Of a DNA stretch of 64,000 bases, positions 8,494-17,730 are shown in pieces; the stretch's first letter is position 1; each line of letters starts with the position of its first letter. The stretch covers positions 56,971 through 120,970 of the forward strand of contig NZ_JAATVU010000014.1 in the NCBI RefSeq assembly GCF_013184745.1. The letters are read 5' to 3'. Source of the stretch: Mangrovicoccus sp. HB161399. Lineage in GTDB: Bacteria > Pseudomonadota > Alphaproteobacteria > Rhodobacterales > Rhodobacteraceae. Under the pieces are notes generated by a model. It had not been told where the DNA came from and did not search any database. It saw only the letters and a program-made list of their open reading frames with translations. The position numbers and the translations under genes are program-made.

Positions 8494-9491
8494 GGCGCCA
8501 CATTGCCCGAGCCGGAGCCGCTGCGCCAGCCTGCGCGTGCGGCGGCGCGCCGGATCGCGGCGAGCACGGCCTCGGGGGCGGCGTGGTGCGGCATGTGGCC
8601 GATGCCGGGCAGCCGCGCGAACTGCGCGCCGGGGATCGCCTCGGCGGAGGGAGCGGAATGGATCTCGAGCGGCACGACGGCATCGTCCGTGCCGTGGACG
8701 ATCTCCACCGGCAGGCCGAGCGTGGCATAGCGCGGCGCCATCACGGCGAGGTGGGGGCGCAGCGAATTCACCTGCCGGGCATTGTTGCGGAAGGCGCTGC
8801 GGCGCAGGCTCAGCCCGGTGCCGATCAGCTTGGCATAGCCCTCGGGCGGCAGCTGCGGCGCGAAGATCGCCTTCAGCGCGCGGCCGACCAGCCAGCGCGG
8901 CGCGAAGGCCGAGATCATCGGCACCAGCGTCAGCGCGCCGATGGCGCTGGAGGCGAGCGGATAGAGCGGGCCGAGCCGCCCGGGCCAGGGCTGCGAGGCG
9001 GCGGAGATCAGCACCAGCCCGGCGGTGTCCCGCGGCAGCTCCAGCGCCCAGCCGAGCGCGACCGCGCCGCCATAGGACTGGCCCAGCACCAGAGCCGGGC
9101 CGAGGTCCAGCCGCGCGACGGCCGCCGCCATCAGCCGGGCCTGTTCCGCCGGAGACGGCGCTTCATTGCGCCAGACAGGCATGTAGCGCCGCGGCAGCCC
9201 GGAATGGCCGAGCCCGGGCCGGTCGAAGCGGATCACGGTGAATTCGGGCAGGAGCGCGGGCAGGAGCGGCTCGAAATCGCGCATGTTGCCGCCCGCGCCA
9301 TGCAGCAGCACCAGCGGCGGCCCGCTGCCCTCGACCTTCATGTGGAGCTGGACGCCGTCGACCGACGCCATCTCGCCCGCGGGCGGATGGGCGGCCTCGG
9401 CCCGGTCCTCGCGGCGTTCTGCGGTCAGGTGGATGCCGAAATAGGCCGCGATCTTGGCCGAGGCCATCGCGATGACGACGCTAGCTGCCAA
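8490..9491 (-). CDS. Alpha/beta hydrolase
   Basis: A protein of about 333 residues with a complete alpha/beta-hydrolase core: oxyanion region [13 protein letters not shown] (about 60-72), nucleophile elbow LGQSYGG (Ser), acidic residue region [13 protein letters not shown], and the catalytic His in GIGHMPHHA near the C-terminus. The N-terminus has a short hydrophobic segment, a probable membrane anchor. The start is ambiguous. TTG 9491 keeps the whole hydrophobic segment and overlaps the end of metA; ATG 9467 would lose eight residues. Neither has a good ribosome-binding site, consistent with coupling to metA. The substrate is unknown (haloperoxidase, lipase or esterase-like). Confidence 0.88.
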   Translation of the reverse strand: MAASVVIAMASAKIAAYFGIHLTAERREDRAEAAHPPAGEMASVDGVQLHMKVEGSGPPLVLLHGAGGNMRDFEPLLPALLPEFTVIRFDRPGLGHSGLPRRYMPVWRNEAPSPAEQARLMAAAVARLDLGPALVLGQSYGGAVALGWALELPRDTAGLVLISAASQPWPGRLGPLYPLASSAIGALTLVPMISAFAPRWLVGRALKAIFAPQLPPEGYAKLIGTGLSLRRSAFRNNARQVNSLRPHLAVMAPRYATLGLPVEIVHGTDDAVVPLEIHSAPSAEAIPGAQFARLPGIGHMPHHAAPEAVLAAIRRAAARAGWRSGSGSGNVAP

Positions 9492-10398
9492 TGCGGTCGA
9501 GCTCGTAATGGGTGGTCTGGTAGATCTCGTTGATCCAGTTGCCGTAGAGCAGGTGCGCGTGGCTGCGCCAGCGGTTGAGCGGGGTCTTGGACGGATCGTC
9601 GTCCGGATAGTAGTTGCCCGGCACGTTGATCGGCGTGCCGCCCGCCACGTCGCGGTCGTATTCCTGCTTCAGCGTGTCCGAGTCGTACTCGAAATGGTTG
9701 AAGATGTAGAGCGCCCGATGGCCCGGATCCTCGACCAGGCAGGGGCCGACCTCGTCGCTGCCGAGCAGGATCTTCAGCCCGTCCACGGCCTCGATCTCGT
9801 CCTGCTTCATCTCGGTCCAGCGGCTGACCGGGATGACGAAATCATCCGAGAAGCCGCGCAGGTAGGGCGAGGCGGGCGACAGGTTCTGGTGGCGGAAGCA
9901 GCCGAAGGCCTTGTGCGGCAGGATGTGCTTCTGCACCCCGTGCAGCGCGTAGATCATCGCCATCCCGCCCCAGCAGACGCCGAAGGTGGAATGCACGTTG
10001 GTCTGGGTCCAGGCGAAGACCTCCTTCAGCTCGTCCCAGTAGGTGACCTCATCGAAGGGCAGGTGCTCGACCGGGGCGCCGGTGATGACGAGCCCGTCGA
10101 ACTTCTCGTGCTTCACCTCCTGGAAGGGGCGGTAGAAGGTCTCCATGTGCTCGGCGGCGGTGTGCTTGGACTGGTGCTCGCTCATGCGGATCAGGTGGAA
10201 GTCGATCTGCAGCGGCGTGGCGCCGATCAGCCGGGCGAACTGGATCTCGGTCTGGATCTTCTTCGGCATCAGGTTCAGCAGCCCGATGCGCAGCGGGCGG
10301 ATGTCCTGGCGGGCCGCGCGGGTGTCGGACATGACCATCACGCCCTCGCGGTCCAGCACGGAATATGCGGGCAGCTCGGCGGGCAGGGTAATGGGCAT
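9481..10398 (-). CDS. metA: Homoserine O-acetyltransferase (MetA family)
   Basis: A 305-residue MetA-family acyltransferase for the first committed step of methionine synthesis. The start ATG 10398 gives the family N-terminus [11 protein letters not shown]. The catalytic Cys is residue 142 ([10 protein letters not shown]), and the His and Glu regions of the glutamine-amidotransferase-like fold follow ([18 protein letters not shown]). Residue 111 is Glu (GAPVEHLPF). In characterised MetA proteins Glu at this place selects acetyl-CoA, while Gly selects succinyl-CoA, so acetyl transfer is the better call despite the usual name homoserine O-succinyltransferase. A short hairpin lies just before the start. 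Confidence 0.93.
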   Translation of the reverse strand: MPITLPAELPAYSVLDREGVMVMSDTRAARQDIRPLRIGLLNLMPKKIQTEIQFARLIGATPLQIDFHLIRMSEHQSKHTAAEHMETFYRPFQEVKHEKFDGLVITGAPVEHLPFDEVTYWDELKEVFAWTQTNVHSTFGVCWGGMAMIYALHGVQKHILPHKAFGCFRHQNLSPASPYLRGFSDDFVIPVSRWTEMKQDEIEAVDGLKILLGSDEVGPCLVEDPGHRALYIFNHFEYDSDTLKQEYDRDVAGGTPINVPGNYYPDDDPSKTPLNRWRSHAHLLYGNWINEIYQTTHYELDRIGS

Positions 10399-10408
10399 GT
10401 GTGTCATC

Positions 10409-10426
10409 CGGCTCTGTATCGAGCCG
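10409..10426 (-). promoter_or_regulatory. Hairpin in the metA leader
   Basis: CGGCTC (10409-10414) and GAGCCG (10421-10426) form a perfect 6-bp stem with a 6-nt loop, ending 11 bases before the metA start codon. No clear Shine-Dalgarno is present. It could modulate translation, but it does not match a riboswitch that I can recognise. Confidence 0.35.
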
Positions 10427-10532
10427 CTGACATAAACGCGCGGCCGGTCCGGTGCAAGTGGCGGGCCGTCCGGCATCTGCCGCCGCCGCGCGTTGCGGGG
10501 AGATGCGATGCGGGGCGGCGCCCGGCCGCGGC

Positions 10533-11396
10533 CTAGCCGCGGCTGTCCAGGGCGTCGGCGATCAGGTCGACGAAGGCCGCTTCGCTGTGCACCCGGGCGA
10601 CGTCATGCGCGGACACGGTGATCCCCCAGTTCTCCGCCATCGCCTTGTAGCGCGGGCGGCGGTGGGCGAGCGCGCGCGAATACATCCAGCGGATGAAGGC
10701 GTCGGGATCGACCTCGTCCTCCGCCAGGCCGTTGGCGTCGAGGTATTCGGCCCAGTGCCCGCGCAGGAAGCCGGGCTCGTAGTACATCGGCTTCGGCGCG
10801 CGGTCGAAGCGGGCGATCAGCGACTCGCGGTGGTCGGCGGTGTCTTCGATCCAGACCATCAGCGTGTGCCCGGACAGCGCCGTCAGCACCGGGTCGCCGA
10901 GATTCCAGGGATCGACCACCTCGCAGATCGAGCCGCCCGAGTCGCAGACGAAGTTGCGGTATTGGTACAGGTCCTGCGCGCGCTGGATGAAATGCACCGT
11001 GTCGAGCAGCGCCGAGACCTCGGCCACGCGGTGCTGTTCCTGGCGGCGCATGTATTCCTCGAAGGGCAGGCCGCCCTTCGCCGGGTCGCCGGGCTTGCCC
11101 AGATAGGTCGAGAGCGGCGCGAGATTGTCGAAGGTGATGTTCGAGGCGATGTAGATCGAGTCGGATTTCAGCAGCTCGGCGAGGAACGGGTTGCGCATCG
11201 CCTCGCGCTTGAAGTTGTCGACGATGTGCTCGCCCATGTAGCGCGTGCCGATGCGGTAGTCGACCGAGTAGTGGAACCAGTCGCCGCTGCTGCGCAGCGC
11301 GTTCGAGACATGGGTCTTGCCCAGGCCCGACATGCCGAAGAGAAGCACGCGCTTTTCGCTCGAGGCGCGCCAGTCCTGTGCAGTGGGAAGCGTCAT
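10533..11396 (-). CDS. P-loop ATPase of unknown role
   Basis: A 287-residue protein with one clear motif: Walker [18 protein letters not shown] at about residues 18-34. A Walker B candidate is [13 protein letters not shown] at about 178-190. No membrane segment or fused domain is visible. It resembles kinase-like or NTPase proteins annotated only as ATPase in Rhodobacteraceae. The start is ATG 11396. A gap of about 130 bases separates it from metA on the same strand, so co-transcription is possible but not shown. The substrate and process are unknown. Confidence 0.8.
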   Translation of the reverse strand: MTLPTAQDWRASSEKRVLLFGMSGLGKTHVSNALRSSGDWFHYSVDYRIGTRYMGEHIVDNFKREAMRNPFLAELLKSDSIYIASNITFDNLAPLSTYLGKPGDPAKGGLPFEEYMRRQEQHRVAEVSALLDTVHFIQRAQDLYQYRNFVCDSGGSICEVVDPWNLGDPVLTALSGHTLMVWIEDTADHRESLIARFDRAPKPMYYEPGFLRGHWAEYLDANGLAEDEVDPDAFIRWMYSRALAHRRPRYKAMAENWGITVSAHDVARVHSEAAFVDLIADALDSRG

Positions 11397-11521
11397 TGGG
11401 CCGGGTCCGTCCTGTTGTCTCCGCGTGCCGCGTTAGCAGCGGCAGGGCACCGGATTCAATGGCTTTCTGGCGCGCTTCCGCTTCCGGAAGGCCGCCCCCC
11501 TCCGGGAGCGGCCGCGGCCCG

Positions 11522-12658
11522 TCAGAACCGGTAGCCGATCTTGATGCCGACCGAGACAGCCTCGTTGCCGGAGAAGTCGGCGCGGGCGACCTGCGCGGTC
11601 TGGGCCTTGGCGTCGCCCAGCCAAGTGTAGCGGACCCCGCCCGAGATATCGACCTTGCCGACCGTGTACTTGCCGCCCAGCCGCACTGCCTGGCTGCCAT
11701 GGGTCGGCGCCAGCGGCGAGACCAGGCTGTCGCCGTCGACCTCGTCGTAGATATAGGCCAGCGACGCGGCGAAGCTGTCGGTGAAGCGGTGCCCGACGCC
11801 CAGCGTGTAGGTCATGCTGTCATCGAGCGAGACCAGGCCGCCGCCGGTCATCTCCTTGAAGATCTCCGGCTCGACGGTGAACTGCGAATGGTCGACCCAG
11901 CGCAGCTGGCCGAACACCATCCACGACGGCGCGACCCCGGTCTGGAAGTCCAGGTTGACCGCGCGCGGCGTCTTCACCTTGGTCTTGTCTGAACTGCCCA
12001 GGCTGGCGCCGTCCATCGTCTCCTTGGTGCCGAATTCGTGCTCGATCTCGGAGAAATAGGTCAGGGCCACGCGCAGCGCGATCTCCGGGCGCTCGTAGGC
12101 GCCGCCGATCAGGTAGCCGTAGCCGTCGTCGCTGGAGAGATTGACCTCGTAGCCCGAATAGGGGCCGTAGGCGAGGCCCGAGAGCCCGATGCTGCCATCG
12201 GCGCGCTGGTAGCGCAGGCCGCCGTGGAAGCTGAAATTGGTGTCGATGTGATAGCGTCCGATCAGCGACAGCGTGTAGCTGTCGGCCTCGGCGAAGGTGC
12301 CGCCCAGGAGCGAGTTCGGCTCGTTCGCATAGCGCACGTCGACGCCGTAATCCTCGCCGCCGGTCAGGATCACCGAAACCCTGTCGCTGACGTCGTATTT
12401 CAGGCCGAAGCGCAGCAGGTCGAAATCGCCGGCCACGTCGCCGTAATCAGCGCCGCTGTCATAGGGGAAGGGAAAGCCGGGCGGGCTCTGCGCCAGGTCG
12501 TTGCCCTTGACGCTGGTCCAGGTGCGGGCGACGCCGATCTCGGCATAGTTGCCGTCCTCGAAGATCAGCGCGACGTCCTGGCCCGAGCGGTCGATGCCGC
12601 CTGCCTGCGCGGCGCCCGCCATGCCGAGGCAGGCAAGGCCCGTGTAGAATGCCTTCAT
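11522..12658 (-). CDS. Outer-membrane transport protein (OMPP1/FadL/TodX family)
   Basis: A 378-residue outer-membrane beta-barrel. The signal peptide MKAFYTGLACLGMAGAAQA is cut before GGIDRSGQ, the usual start of the Rhodobacteraceae FadL-like proteins. Alternating strands continue to the C-terminal IKIGYRF, whose terminal Phe is the barrel-assembly signal. The family takes up long-chain fatty acids or other hydrophobic compounds. The start ATG 12658 has GGGAGGG six bases upstream; an earlier in-frame start at 12715 would precede the signal peptide. It follows guaA on the same strand after 150 bases and probably has its own promoter. The ligand is not deducible. Confidence 0.88.
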   Translation of the reverse strand: MKAFYTGLACLGMAGAAQAGGIDRSGQDVALIFEDGNYAEIGVARTWTSVKGNDLAQSPPGFPFPYDSGADYGDVAGDFDLLRFGLKYDVSDRVSVILTGGEDYGVDVRYANEPNSLLGGTFAEADSYTLSLIGRYHIDTNFSFHGGLRYQRADGSIGLSGLAYGPYSGYEVNLSSDDGYGYLIGGAYERPEIALRVALTYFSEIEHEFGTKETMDGASLGSSDKTKVKTPRAVNLDFQTGVAPSWMVFGQLRWVDHSQFTVEPEIFKEMTGGGLVSLDDSMTYTLGVGHRFTDSFAASLAYIYDEVDGDSLVSPLAPTHGSQAVRLGGKYTVGKVDISGGVRYTWLGDAKAQTAQVARADFSGNEAVSVGIKIGYRF

Positions 12659-12807
12659 CAGAGTCCCTCCCTCCCGGCCGGTTGTCAGCTTGTCTCTTGT
12701 GGCCGGGCCCCCCATGGCTGCGCAAAAGGGGCCCTTCCGTCAATTCGCGCTTAACGGTCGTGACGTTCCGGAATCTCTCCCGTGACGCAACGTTCCGCGC
12801 GGCGGCG

Positions 12808-14388
12808 TCATTCCCACTCGATCGTGCCCGGCGGCTTCGACGTGATGTCGTAGGTCACCCGGTTGATGCCCTTGACCTCGTTGATGATCCGCGTCGCGGT
12901 TTCGCCGAGGAAATCATGGGCGAAAGGATAGTAGTCCGCGGTCATGCCGTCGACGCTGGTCACCGCGCGCAGCGCGCAGGCATAGTCGTAGGTCCGGCCG
13001 TCGCCCATCACGCCGACGGTGCGGACGGGAAGGATGGCGACGAAGGCCTGCCAGATCTCGTCATACAGCCCGTGCCTGCGGATCTGGTCGATATAGACCG
13101 CATCTGCCTTGCGCAGGATCTCCAGCTTCTCGCGGGTGATCTCGCCGGGGCAGCGGATCGCCAGGCCCGGTCCCGGGAAGGGATGGCGGCCGATGAAGCT
13201 GTCGGGCAGGCCGAGCTCGCGCCCGAGCGCGCGGACCTCGTCCTTGAAGAGCTCGCGCAGCGGCTCGACCAGCTTCAGCCCCATCTTCTCGGGCAGGCCG
13301 CCGACATTGTGGTGGCTCTTGATCGTGACCGAGGGCCCGCCGGAGAAGCTGACCGATTCGATCACGTCCGGATAGAGCGTGCCCTGCGCCAGGAACTCGG
13401 CGCCCTCGATCGTGTCGGCGTGCTTCTGGAACACGTCGATGAACAGCTTGCCGATGATCTTGCGCTTGGTCTCGGGGTCCGACTGGCCGTCGAGCTCGCC
13501 CAGGAACAGCTCGGTCTCGTCGGCATGGATCAGCGGGATGTTGTAGTGGTCGCGGAACATCGAGACGACTTCGTCGGCCTCGTTGAGCCGCAGCAGCCCG
13601 TGATCGACGAAGACGCAGGTCAGTTGGTCGCCGATCGCCTCGTGGATGAGGACAGCGGCCACGGAGGAATCGACGCCGCCCGACAGGCCGCAGATGACCT
13701 TCTTGTCGCCGACCTGCTCGCGGATCTTGCGGATCGCTTCGTCGCGGTAGGCTGCCATCGTCCAGTCGCCGGAGAAGCCCGCGATCTTGACGAAGTTCTC
13801 GTAGAGCGTCTTGCCGTTCGGCGTGTGGTGCACTTCGGGATGGAACTGCACCGCGTAGAAATGGCGGCTCTCGTCTGCGGTGATCGCGAAGGGCGCGCCC
13901 GGCGAGGTGGCATAGACCTCGAAGCCCGGCGCGATCCGGGCGACATGGTCGCCATGGCTCATCCAGACCTGCTCGCGCGGGGTGCCCTCGGGGCCGGATT
14001 CCAGGAAGAGCCCGTTGAAGATGTCGTGCTTCTTGTCGGTGGGCGTGATGTAGGCGCGGCCGAATTCGGCGGTGCCGTGGCCCGACTCGACCTTGCCGCC
14101 GAGCATCTCCATCATCACCTGCTGGCCGTAGCAGATCCCGAGGATCGGCACGCCCAGATCGAAGACGGAGGCGGGCGGGCGCGGCGACCCTTCGCGGGTC
14201 ACGCTGTCGGGGCCGCCGGAAAAGACGACGGCTTTCGGCGAGAACTCCTTCAGGAAACCGTCGGTGACGTTCTGATAGGGGTGGATCTCGCAATAGACGT
14301 TCAGCTCGCGCAGGCGGCGGGCAATCAGCTGCGTCACCTGGCTGCCGAAGTCGATGATGAGGAGGCGATCATGGGCTATGGCTGTCAT
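12808..14388 (-). CDS. guaA: GMP synthase (glutamine-hydrolysing)
   Basis: A 526-residue enzyme that converts XMP, ATP and glutamine to GMP, the last step of GMP synthesis. The N-terminal glutamine amidotransferase domain starts [15 protein letters not shown] and has the catalytic Cys in ILGICYGQQ and the His/Glu in FHPEVHHT. The ATP pyrophosphatase domain has the P-loop [12 protein letters not shown] at about residue 233-244. The C-terminal dimerisation domain carries the XMP-binding [11 protein letters not shown] and ends KPPGTIEWE. The start is ATG 14388. Length and motifs are those of the family, with nothing missing. Confidence 0.98.
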   Translation of the reverse strand: MTAIAHDRLLIIDFGSQVTQLIARRLRELNVYCEIHPYQNVTDGFLKEFSPKAVVFSGGPDSVTREGSPRPPASVFDLGVPILGICYGQQVMMEMLGGKVESGHGTAEFGRAYITPTDKKHDIFNGLFLESGPEGTPREQVWMSHGDHVARIAPGFEVYATSPGAPFAITADESRHFYAVQFHPEVHHTPNGKTLYENFVKIAGFSGDWTMAAYRDEAIRKIREQVGDKKVICGLSGGVDSSVAAVLIHEAIGDQLTCVFVDHGLLRLNEADEVVSMFRDHYNIPLIHADETELFLGELDGQSDPETKRKIIGKLFIDVFQKHADTIEGAEFLAQGTLYPDVIESVSFSGGPSVTIKSHHNVGGLPEKMGLKLVEPLRELFKDEVRALGRELGLPDSFIGRHPFPGPGLAIRCPGEITREKLEILRKADAVYIDQIRRHGLYDEIWQAFVAILPVRTVGVMGDGRTYDYACALRAVTSVDGMTADYYPFAHDFLGETATRIINEVKGINRVTYDITSKPPGTIEWE

Positions 14389-15105
14389 GCCGCCTGATAG
14401 GCAGGGGCAGGGCCGAGTTCAAGCCTCCGCGTCTCTCCGCCGGCGCGGTTTTTCGCAGCCCCCGGACGGCGGCTGCCGTCGCGGCAGTCCGGGTCGGGCC
14501 GGGTGCGGCAGCGGCAATCGATTCGCCTGGGCAAAGGTGTCAGGGATAGCTGCTCTGGAGGCCGGACCGGAAGGCCTTACCGGAAGCTTAATGACCGGGG
14601 ACCCGAAGCGCTTGCGGCAGCAACGCGACAGCGGCGGATTTCCGGTCGGCCCGTGCTGCGGCCGACGCCCCGGCGCGGCCCGCGGATGGCCCCCTTGGTC
14701 GGGGAAGGCGTGCCGACGTGCGGAAAGGCGGGCAAGTCACGGAACCTGCCGCCGCGGACAAAACGGAAGGGTTGTACGGATGCCTTGGCCGCACCGGTCG
14801 GCCGCGCGCAATGGCGGGAGCCTTTGGTCGATGCCCGGCACTTGGCGCTGTCACCGCCGGTCCGGACCCTTGATGCTTGCGGGCGCCGCCGGCGGGGAAA
14901 GGCGCGCGGTGTTGGCGGAAGGGGAAGCGCTCCGCAGAGCCGAGGAGCGCGCCGCCGCCGATCCCGGTGGACGACGGGCCCGTTGTTCCGTCGGCCGCGC
15001 CGCGGGTGCGAGGCCGCTCCACGAAGGTTCGCCTTCACGAAATGCGCAAATTCAACGTATTGAGGATCGATCTTCATGTTCCGACGACAGGCTTGGCGGC
15101 AGCGG
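14389..15105. other. 0.7-kb stretch without a supportable gene
   Basis: It lies between the start of guaA and the end of the DUF6477 gene, both on the minus strand. Frames on both strands are open but give Arg/Gly/Pro-rich translations without any domain. No tRNA or repeat unit is evident. The part next to 14388 must contain the guaA promoter; I could not pick it with confidence. Confidence 0.55.
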
Positions 15106-15432
15106 TCACACCGCGCGCAGCGTAGCGCCATCCTCGGACTCGCGGTCATGGGTCTCCGCCAGGATGGTTCTGGCCTCCGAAATCAGGGCGATCAGAACGT
15201 CCAGATGCCGGGCGGGCGAATAGGCGGCCAGACCGGCCATGCGGGCCTCCTCATGGCCCTGTTCGAGGCAGACCAGCTGCATCGCGGCCTGGCGCGGTCC
15301 GGGCAGGGCAGTCTCGCCCAGGATGCGGCGCAGCTGGGTCTCGCGCCGGTAAAGTGCCGCTCCGTGACGGGCGGCCTCCATCAGCAGGCGCGGACGGTGC
15401 AGGGTTTCGAGCAGGGACATCACGTCGTTCAT
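15106..15432 (-). CDS. DUF6477 family protein
   Basis: A 108-residue protein with the pattern of DUF6477, a family found mainly in Rhodobacteraceae: LHRPRLLMEAARHGAALYRR near the N-terminus, then the L-x-R-IL stretch and AARxxDVLIAL-like YSPARHLDVLIALISEARTIL. It is helical, without signal or membrane segment. The start is ATG 15432; an in-frame ATG at 15420 is possible. It is divergent from the DUF6456 gene across an AT-rich promoter region, an arrangement repeated in relatives, which suggests a shared control. The function is not known to me. Confidence 0.72.
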   Translation of the reverse strand: MNDVMSLLETLHRPRLLMEAARHGAALYRRETQLRRILGETALPGPRQAAMQLVCLEQGHEEARMAGLAAYSPARHLDVLIALISEARTILAETHDRESEDGATLRAV

Positions 15433-15557
15433 TTGCGGGATCCTTCCACAAGGTTTTCCACAAGGATCTTGCGCAAGTTGCCCGGGTGTTGCGCGACGGC
15501 CGGATTGGCGCGCGGTGATGTCGAAAAAGTTTAGGCTTTAGAAACAATACCTAAGAG

Positions 15558-15575
15558 CAGTTACAATTTTAACTG
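15558..15575. promoter_or_regulatory. Palindrome CAGTTA-N6-TAACTG in the DUF6477/DUF6456 divergent promoter
   Basis: Perfect 6-bp arms (15558-15563, 15570-15575) in an AT-rich 236-bp region, which is unusual in this GC-rich DNA. The position between divergent genes fits an operator. I could not match it to a known regulator; it does not fit the CtrA spacing TTAA-N7-TTAA. Confidence 0.4.
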
Positions 15576-15668
15576 TCTTCTAACGGACACAACTGAAGGT
15601 TGAAATTGTATTAAACCCGGTGCCAAGAAATTAACACGCGGCACCGCTTCAGGAAGGAGACAGTGCGG

Positions 15669-16787
15669 ATGAGCGCGCCGCCGAACATCGCCGGGGAGCC
15701 GTCGACCACCGGGCTTCCGGATGCCGTTGTTCACTATCTGACCCATACCGAGCTCGGACATTCGATCCGCCGGATCGCGCGCCACGCCGGCTGCCATGCT
15801 TCCACAATATCCAGACAGGTCCGCCGCTTCGAGAGCCGCCGCGACGATCCCCTGATCGACGAGGCCCTGGATCGGCTCGGCCAGAAACATTTCGCCCGGT
15901 TCGACCGGACCAAGACAAGAGAGGAACCCGCCACCATGTCTGCGATGACCAGCATCAAGCAAGAATTCACGGAAGATTCCGGCCGGGAGGCGGAGTACCT
16001 GCGCATCCTGCGGCGGCTGGCCGAGAACGGGGCGGTCCTGGCCGTGGCCAAGGACATGGAGCGGGCGGTCGTGGTGCGCGACCTGCCGGACGGGGCCTCG
16101 GCCCGCACCGCCGTGGTCGACCGCGCCGTCGCCGAGGCGATGGCGCTGAAGGATTGGATCGCCTGCCGGACGACGGGACGGATTTCGCGCTACGCCATCA
16201 CCCAGGGCGGCCGGGGCGCGCTGCGGCGGTTGCTGGCAGAGGAAGAGCAGGATGGCTTCGCCGAGGCCATGTCGCCCTTCGCCGCCCAGCATCGCGAGAT
16301 GGAGGACCGCGAGATCGCCGATGCCGGCGGGCGCGGCCAGCGGGTGAAGTACAACCTCGCGGAGTCGCCGCTGTCGGTGCTGGCGCGGCGCCGCGACAAG
16401 GATGGCCAGCCCTTCCTGTCGAACGAGCTGGTCGCCGCGGGCGAGCGGCTGCGCGAGGATTTCGAGCTGGCGCAGATGGGGCCGCGCACCACCCAGAACT
16501 GGGAGACCTTCCTGACCTCCGGGGAACGGCCGCAATTCGGCTCGGGCGGGGGCGGCTTCGGCCCGCAGGCGGCCCGTGACCGGGTGCAGGCGGCGCTGCA
16601 GGATCTGGGGCCGGGCTTGGGCGACGTGGTGCTGCGCTGCTGCTGCTATCTCGAGGGCATGGAAAGCTGCGAGAAGCGGATGGGCTGGTCGGCGCGTTCC
16701 GGCAAGGTCGTGCTCAGGATCGCGCTGCAGCGGCTGAAGCGCCATTACCAGGAAACCCATGGCAAGTTCGGCCCGCTGATCGGCTGA
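15669..16787 (+). CDS. DUF6456 helix-turn-helix protein
   Basis: A 372-residue protein with an N-terminal helix-turn-helix (LTHTELGHSIRRIARHAGCHASTISRQVRRFESRRDD, about 22-58) and a C-terminal DUF6456 domain (from about 235: SPLSVLARRRDKDGQPFLS, then DRVQAALQDLGPGLGDVVLRCCCYLEGME and KVVLRIALQRLKRHY to the end). A basic winged segment in the middle (GRISRYAITQGGRGALRRLL) looks like a second DNA-binding wing. The start is ATG 15669, because AAGGAG sits at 15654-15659; GTG 15663 is too close. The role is probably a DNA-binding regulator. A terminator follows at 16810. Confidence 0.8.
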   Translation: MSAPPNIAGEPSTTGLPDAVVHYLTHTELGHSIRRIARHAGCHASTISRQVRRFESRRDDPLIDEALDRLGQKHFARFDRTKTREEPATMSAMTSIKQEFTEDSGREAEYLRILRRLAENGAVLAVAKDMERAVVVRDLPDGASARTAVVDRAVAEAMALKDWIACRTTGRISRYAITQGGRGALRRLLAEEEQDGFAEAMSPFAAQHREMEDREIADAGGRGQRVKYNLAESPLSVLARRRDKDGQPFLSNELVAAGERLREDFELAQMGPRTTQNWETFLTSGERPQFGSGGGGFGPQAARDRVQAALQDLGPGLGDVVLRCCCYLEGMESCEKRMGWSARSGKVVLRIALQRLKRHYQETHGKFGPLIG

Positions 16788-16809
16788 CTTGCCGGGACAC
16801 CGTCATGCA

Positions 16810-16832
16810 AAAGGGGCCCGCGGGGCCCCTTT
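16810..16832. terminator. Bidirectional intrinsic terminator
   Basis: AAAGGGGCCC and GGGCCCCTTT pair perfectly around a 3-nt loop, with a T-rich tail on one side and an A-run on the other. It serves the convergent DUF6456 and peroxiredoxin genes. Confidence 0.85.
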
Positions 16833-16841
16833 CTCTTTTGC

Positions 16842-16858
16842 GGTTGCAGCATGCAACC
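16842..16858. repeat. GGTTGCA-N3-TGCAACC palindrome, copy 2 (perfect)
   Basis: All 14 arm bases match, and the complementarity extends to nine bases each side (16840-16860). It lies between the convergent DUF6456 and peroxiredoxin genes, next to the terminator at 16810-16832. Confidence 0.85.
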
Positions 16859-16873
16859 GCATCCGCAAGGCGC

Positions 16874-17419
16874 TTACGCAGCTTCGGACTTGGCCTTTTC
16901 CAGGTAGGCCAGCAGGGTCTCGGGGGAGGACTCGCCGTAGGGGTCTTCCGGGCAGTTGTCCATCAGGCCGGCCTCTTCGAACCAAGCCTCGACGACGCCG
17001 TCCTTGACGACGGCCGCATAGCGCCAGGAGCGCGCGCCGAAGCCCAGATTGTCCTTGTCGACCAGCATGCCCATCTTGCGGGTGAACTCGCCCGAGCCGT
17101 CCGGGATGACCTTGACGTTCTGGATGCCCTGGGCTTCCTTCCACTTGTTCATGACGAAGCTGTCATTGACCGACATGCAGTAGATTTCGTCGATGCCCAG
17201 TTCCTGGAACTTGGCGAAGTTGCCTTCGAAGCCCGGCAGCTGGTAGGTGGAGCAGGTCGGGGTGAAGGCGCCCGGGAGCGAGAACAGGATGACGCGCTTT
17301 CCGGCGAAGTAATCGTCGGTGGTCATGTCCTGCCAGCGGAACGGGTTCGGACCGCCGACGGCCTCGTCGCGGACGCGGGTCTTGAAGGTGACTTTGGGCA
17401 GGGGGAGTCCGGCTTTCAT
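16874..17419 (-). CDS. Peroxiredoxin (Prx5-type AhpC/TSA family)
   Basis: A 181-residue thiol peroxidase that reduces hydrogen peroxide and organic hydroperoxides. The peroxidatic Cys is in LPGAFTPTCST (about residue 60), and the Prx5-type features DDYFAGKRVILFSLPGAF and IYCMSVNDSFVM follow. Further Cys residues at IYCMSV and DNCPED could be resolving. The start is ATG 17419 (MKAGLPLPKVTF) with GAGGAA upstream; earlier in-frame starts extend beyond the family N-terminus. It is single and convergent with the DUF6456 gene. A nested inverted repeat lies about 60 bases upstream. Confidence 0.93.
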   Translation of the reverse strand: MKAGLPLPKVTFKTRVRDEAVGGPNPFRWQDMTTDDYFAGKRVILFSLPGAFTPTCSTYQLPGFEGNFAKFQELGIDEIYCMSVNDSFVMNKWKEAQGIQNVKVIPDGSGEFTRKMGMLVDKDNLGFGARSWRYAAVVKDGVVEAWFEEAGLMDNCPEDPYGESSPETLLAYLEKAKSEAA

Positions 17420-17477
17420 CGGGATATTCCTCATCATCGTGAGCGTGAATTCTGTGGACACGCGCTTGCGCCGCGTC

Positions 17478-17516
17478 GCAGCACGGACCTTTTAGAACGT
17501 TTCCAAACTGTGCTGC
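17478..17516. promoter_or_regulatory. Nested inverted repeat upstream of peroxiredoxin
   Basis: Outer arms GCAGCAC (17478-17484) and GTGCTGC (17510-17516) are perfect. Within them, TTTAGAACGTTTCCAAA (17491-17507) is a partial dyad of the form TTT-n-GAA-n3-TTC-n-AAA. The site lies 59-97 bases upstream of the peroxiredoxin start, so it could be a redox-regulator operator or a 5'-UTR hairpin. Confidence 0.35.
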
Positions 17517-17677
17517 AAGGCAGCAAACGCCATCCGCGACCGGATGTGCCAACATTCCAAGTTATCCCGAGTGTTTTGCTCAATTTTTTGGCGCCCGGAC
17601 TGCCGGGGCCGCGGGGTGGCACGGTTCCTGCCGTGGCGATTCGGACATGGCGGGGTTGCGGTGCGGGCCATGTCCCC

Positions 17678-17705
17678 TTTGCCGTTCCGGCTGTAAGGGT
17701 ATATA
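17678..17705 (+). promoter_or_regulatory. Likely lipA promoter
   Basis: A -10 element TATATA at 17700-17705 is preceded by TTTGCC at 17678-17683 (spacer 16). It lies about 26 bases before the lipA ATG, whose ribosome-binding site is GGAGG. Confidence 0.4.
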
Positions 17706-17730
17706 GCGGCGAGAAAGTTGGAGGCTCCCC

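Larger units (their letters stand above)
17420..17730. other. Divergent intergenic region between peroxiredoxin and lipA
   Basis: 311 bases without a gene. It contains the nested dyad at 17478-17516 on the peroxiredoxin side and a likely lipA promoter at 17678-17705. Nothing else is recognisable. Confidence 0.6.

Noticed and set aside
10399..10532. SAM riboswitch upstream of metA
   Set aside because: Only a 6-bp hairpin is visible; I could not find the conserved core of a known SAM-binding RNA.
14577..15149. Minus-strand open frame upstream of guaA
   Set aside because: Composition of a shadow frame, no family match, and it overlaps the DUF6477 gene end.
15541..15640. CtrA-binding sites in the DUF6456 promoter
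   Set aside because: TTAA words are present, but the spacing is 16 and not 7 bases.
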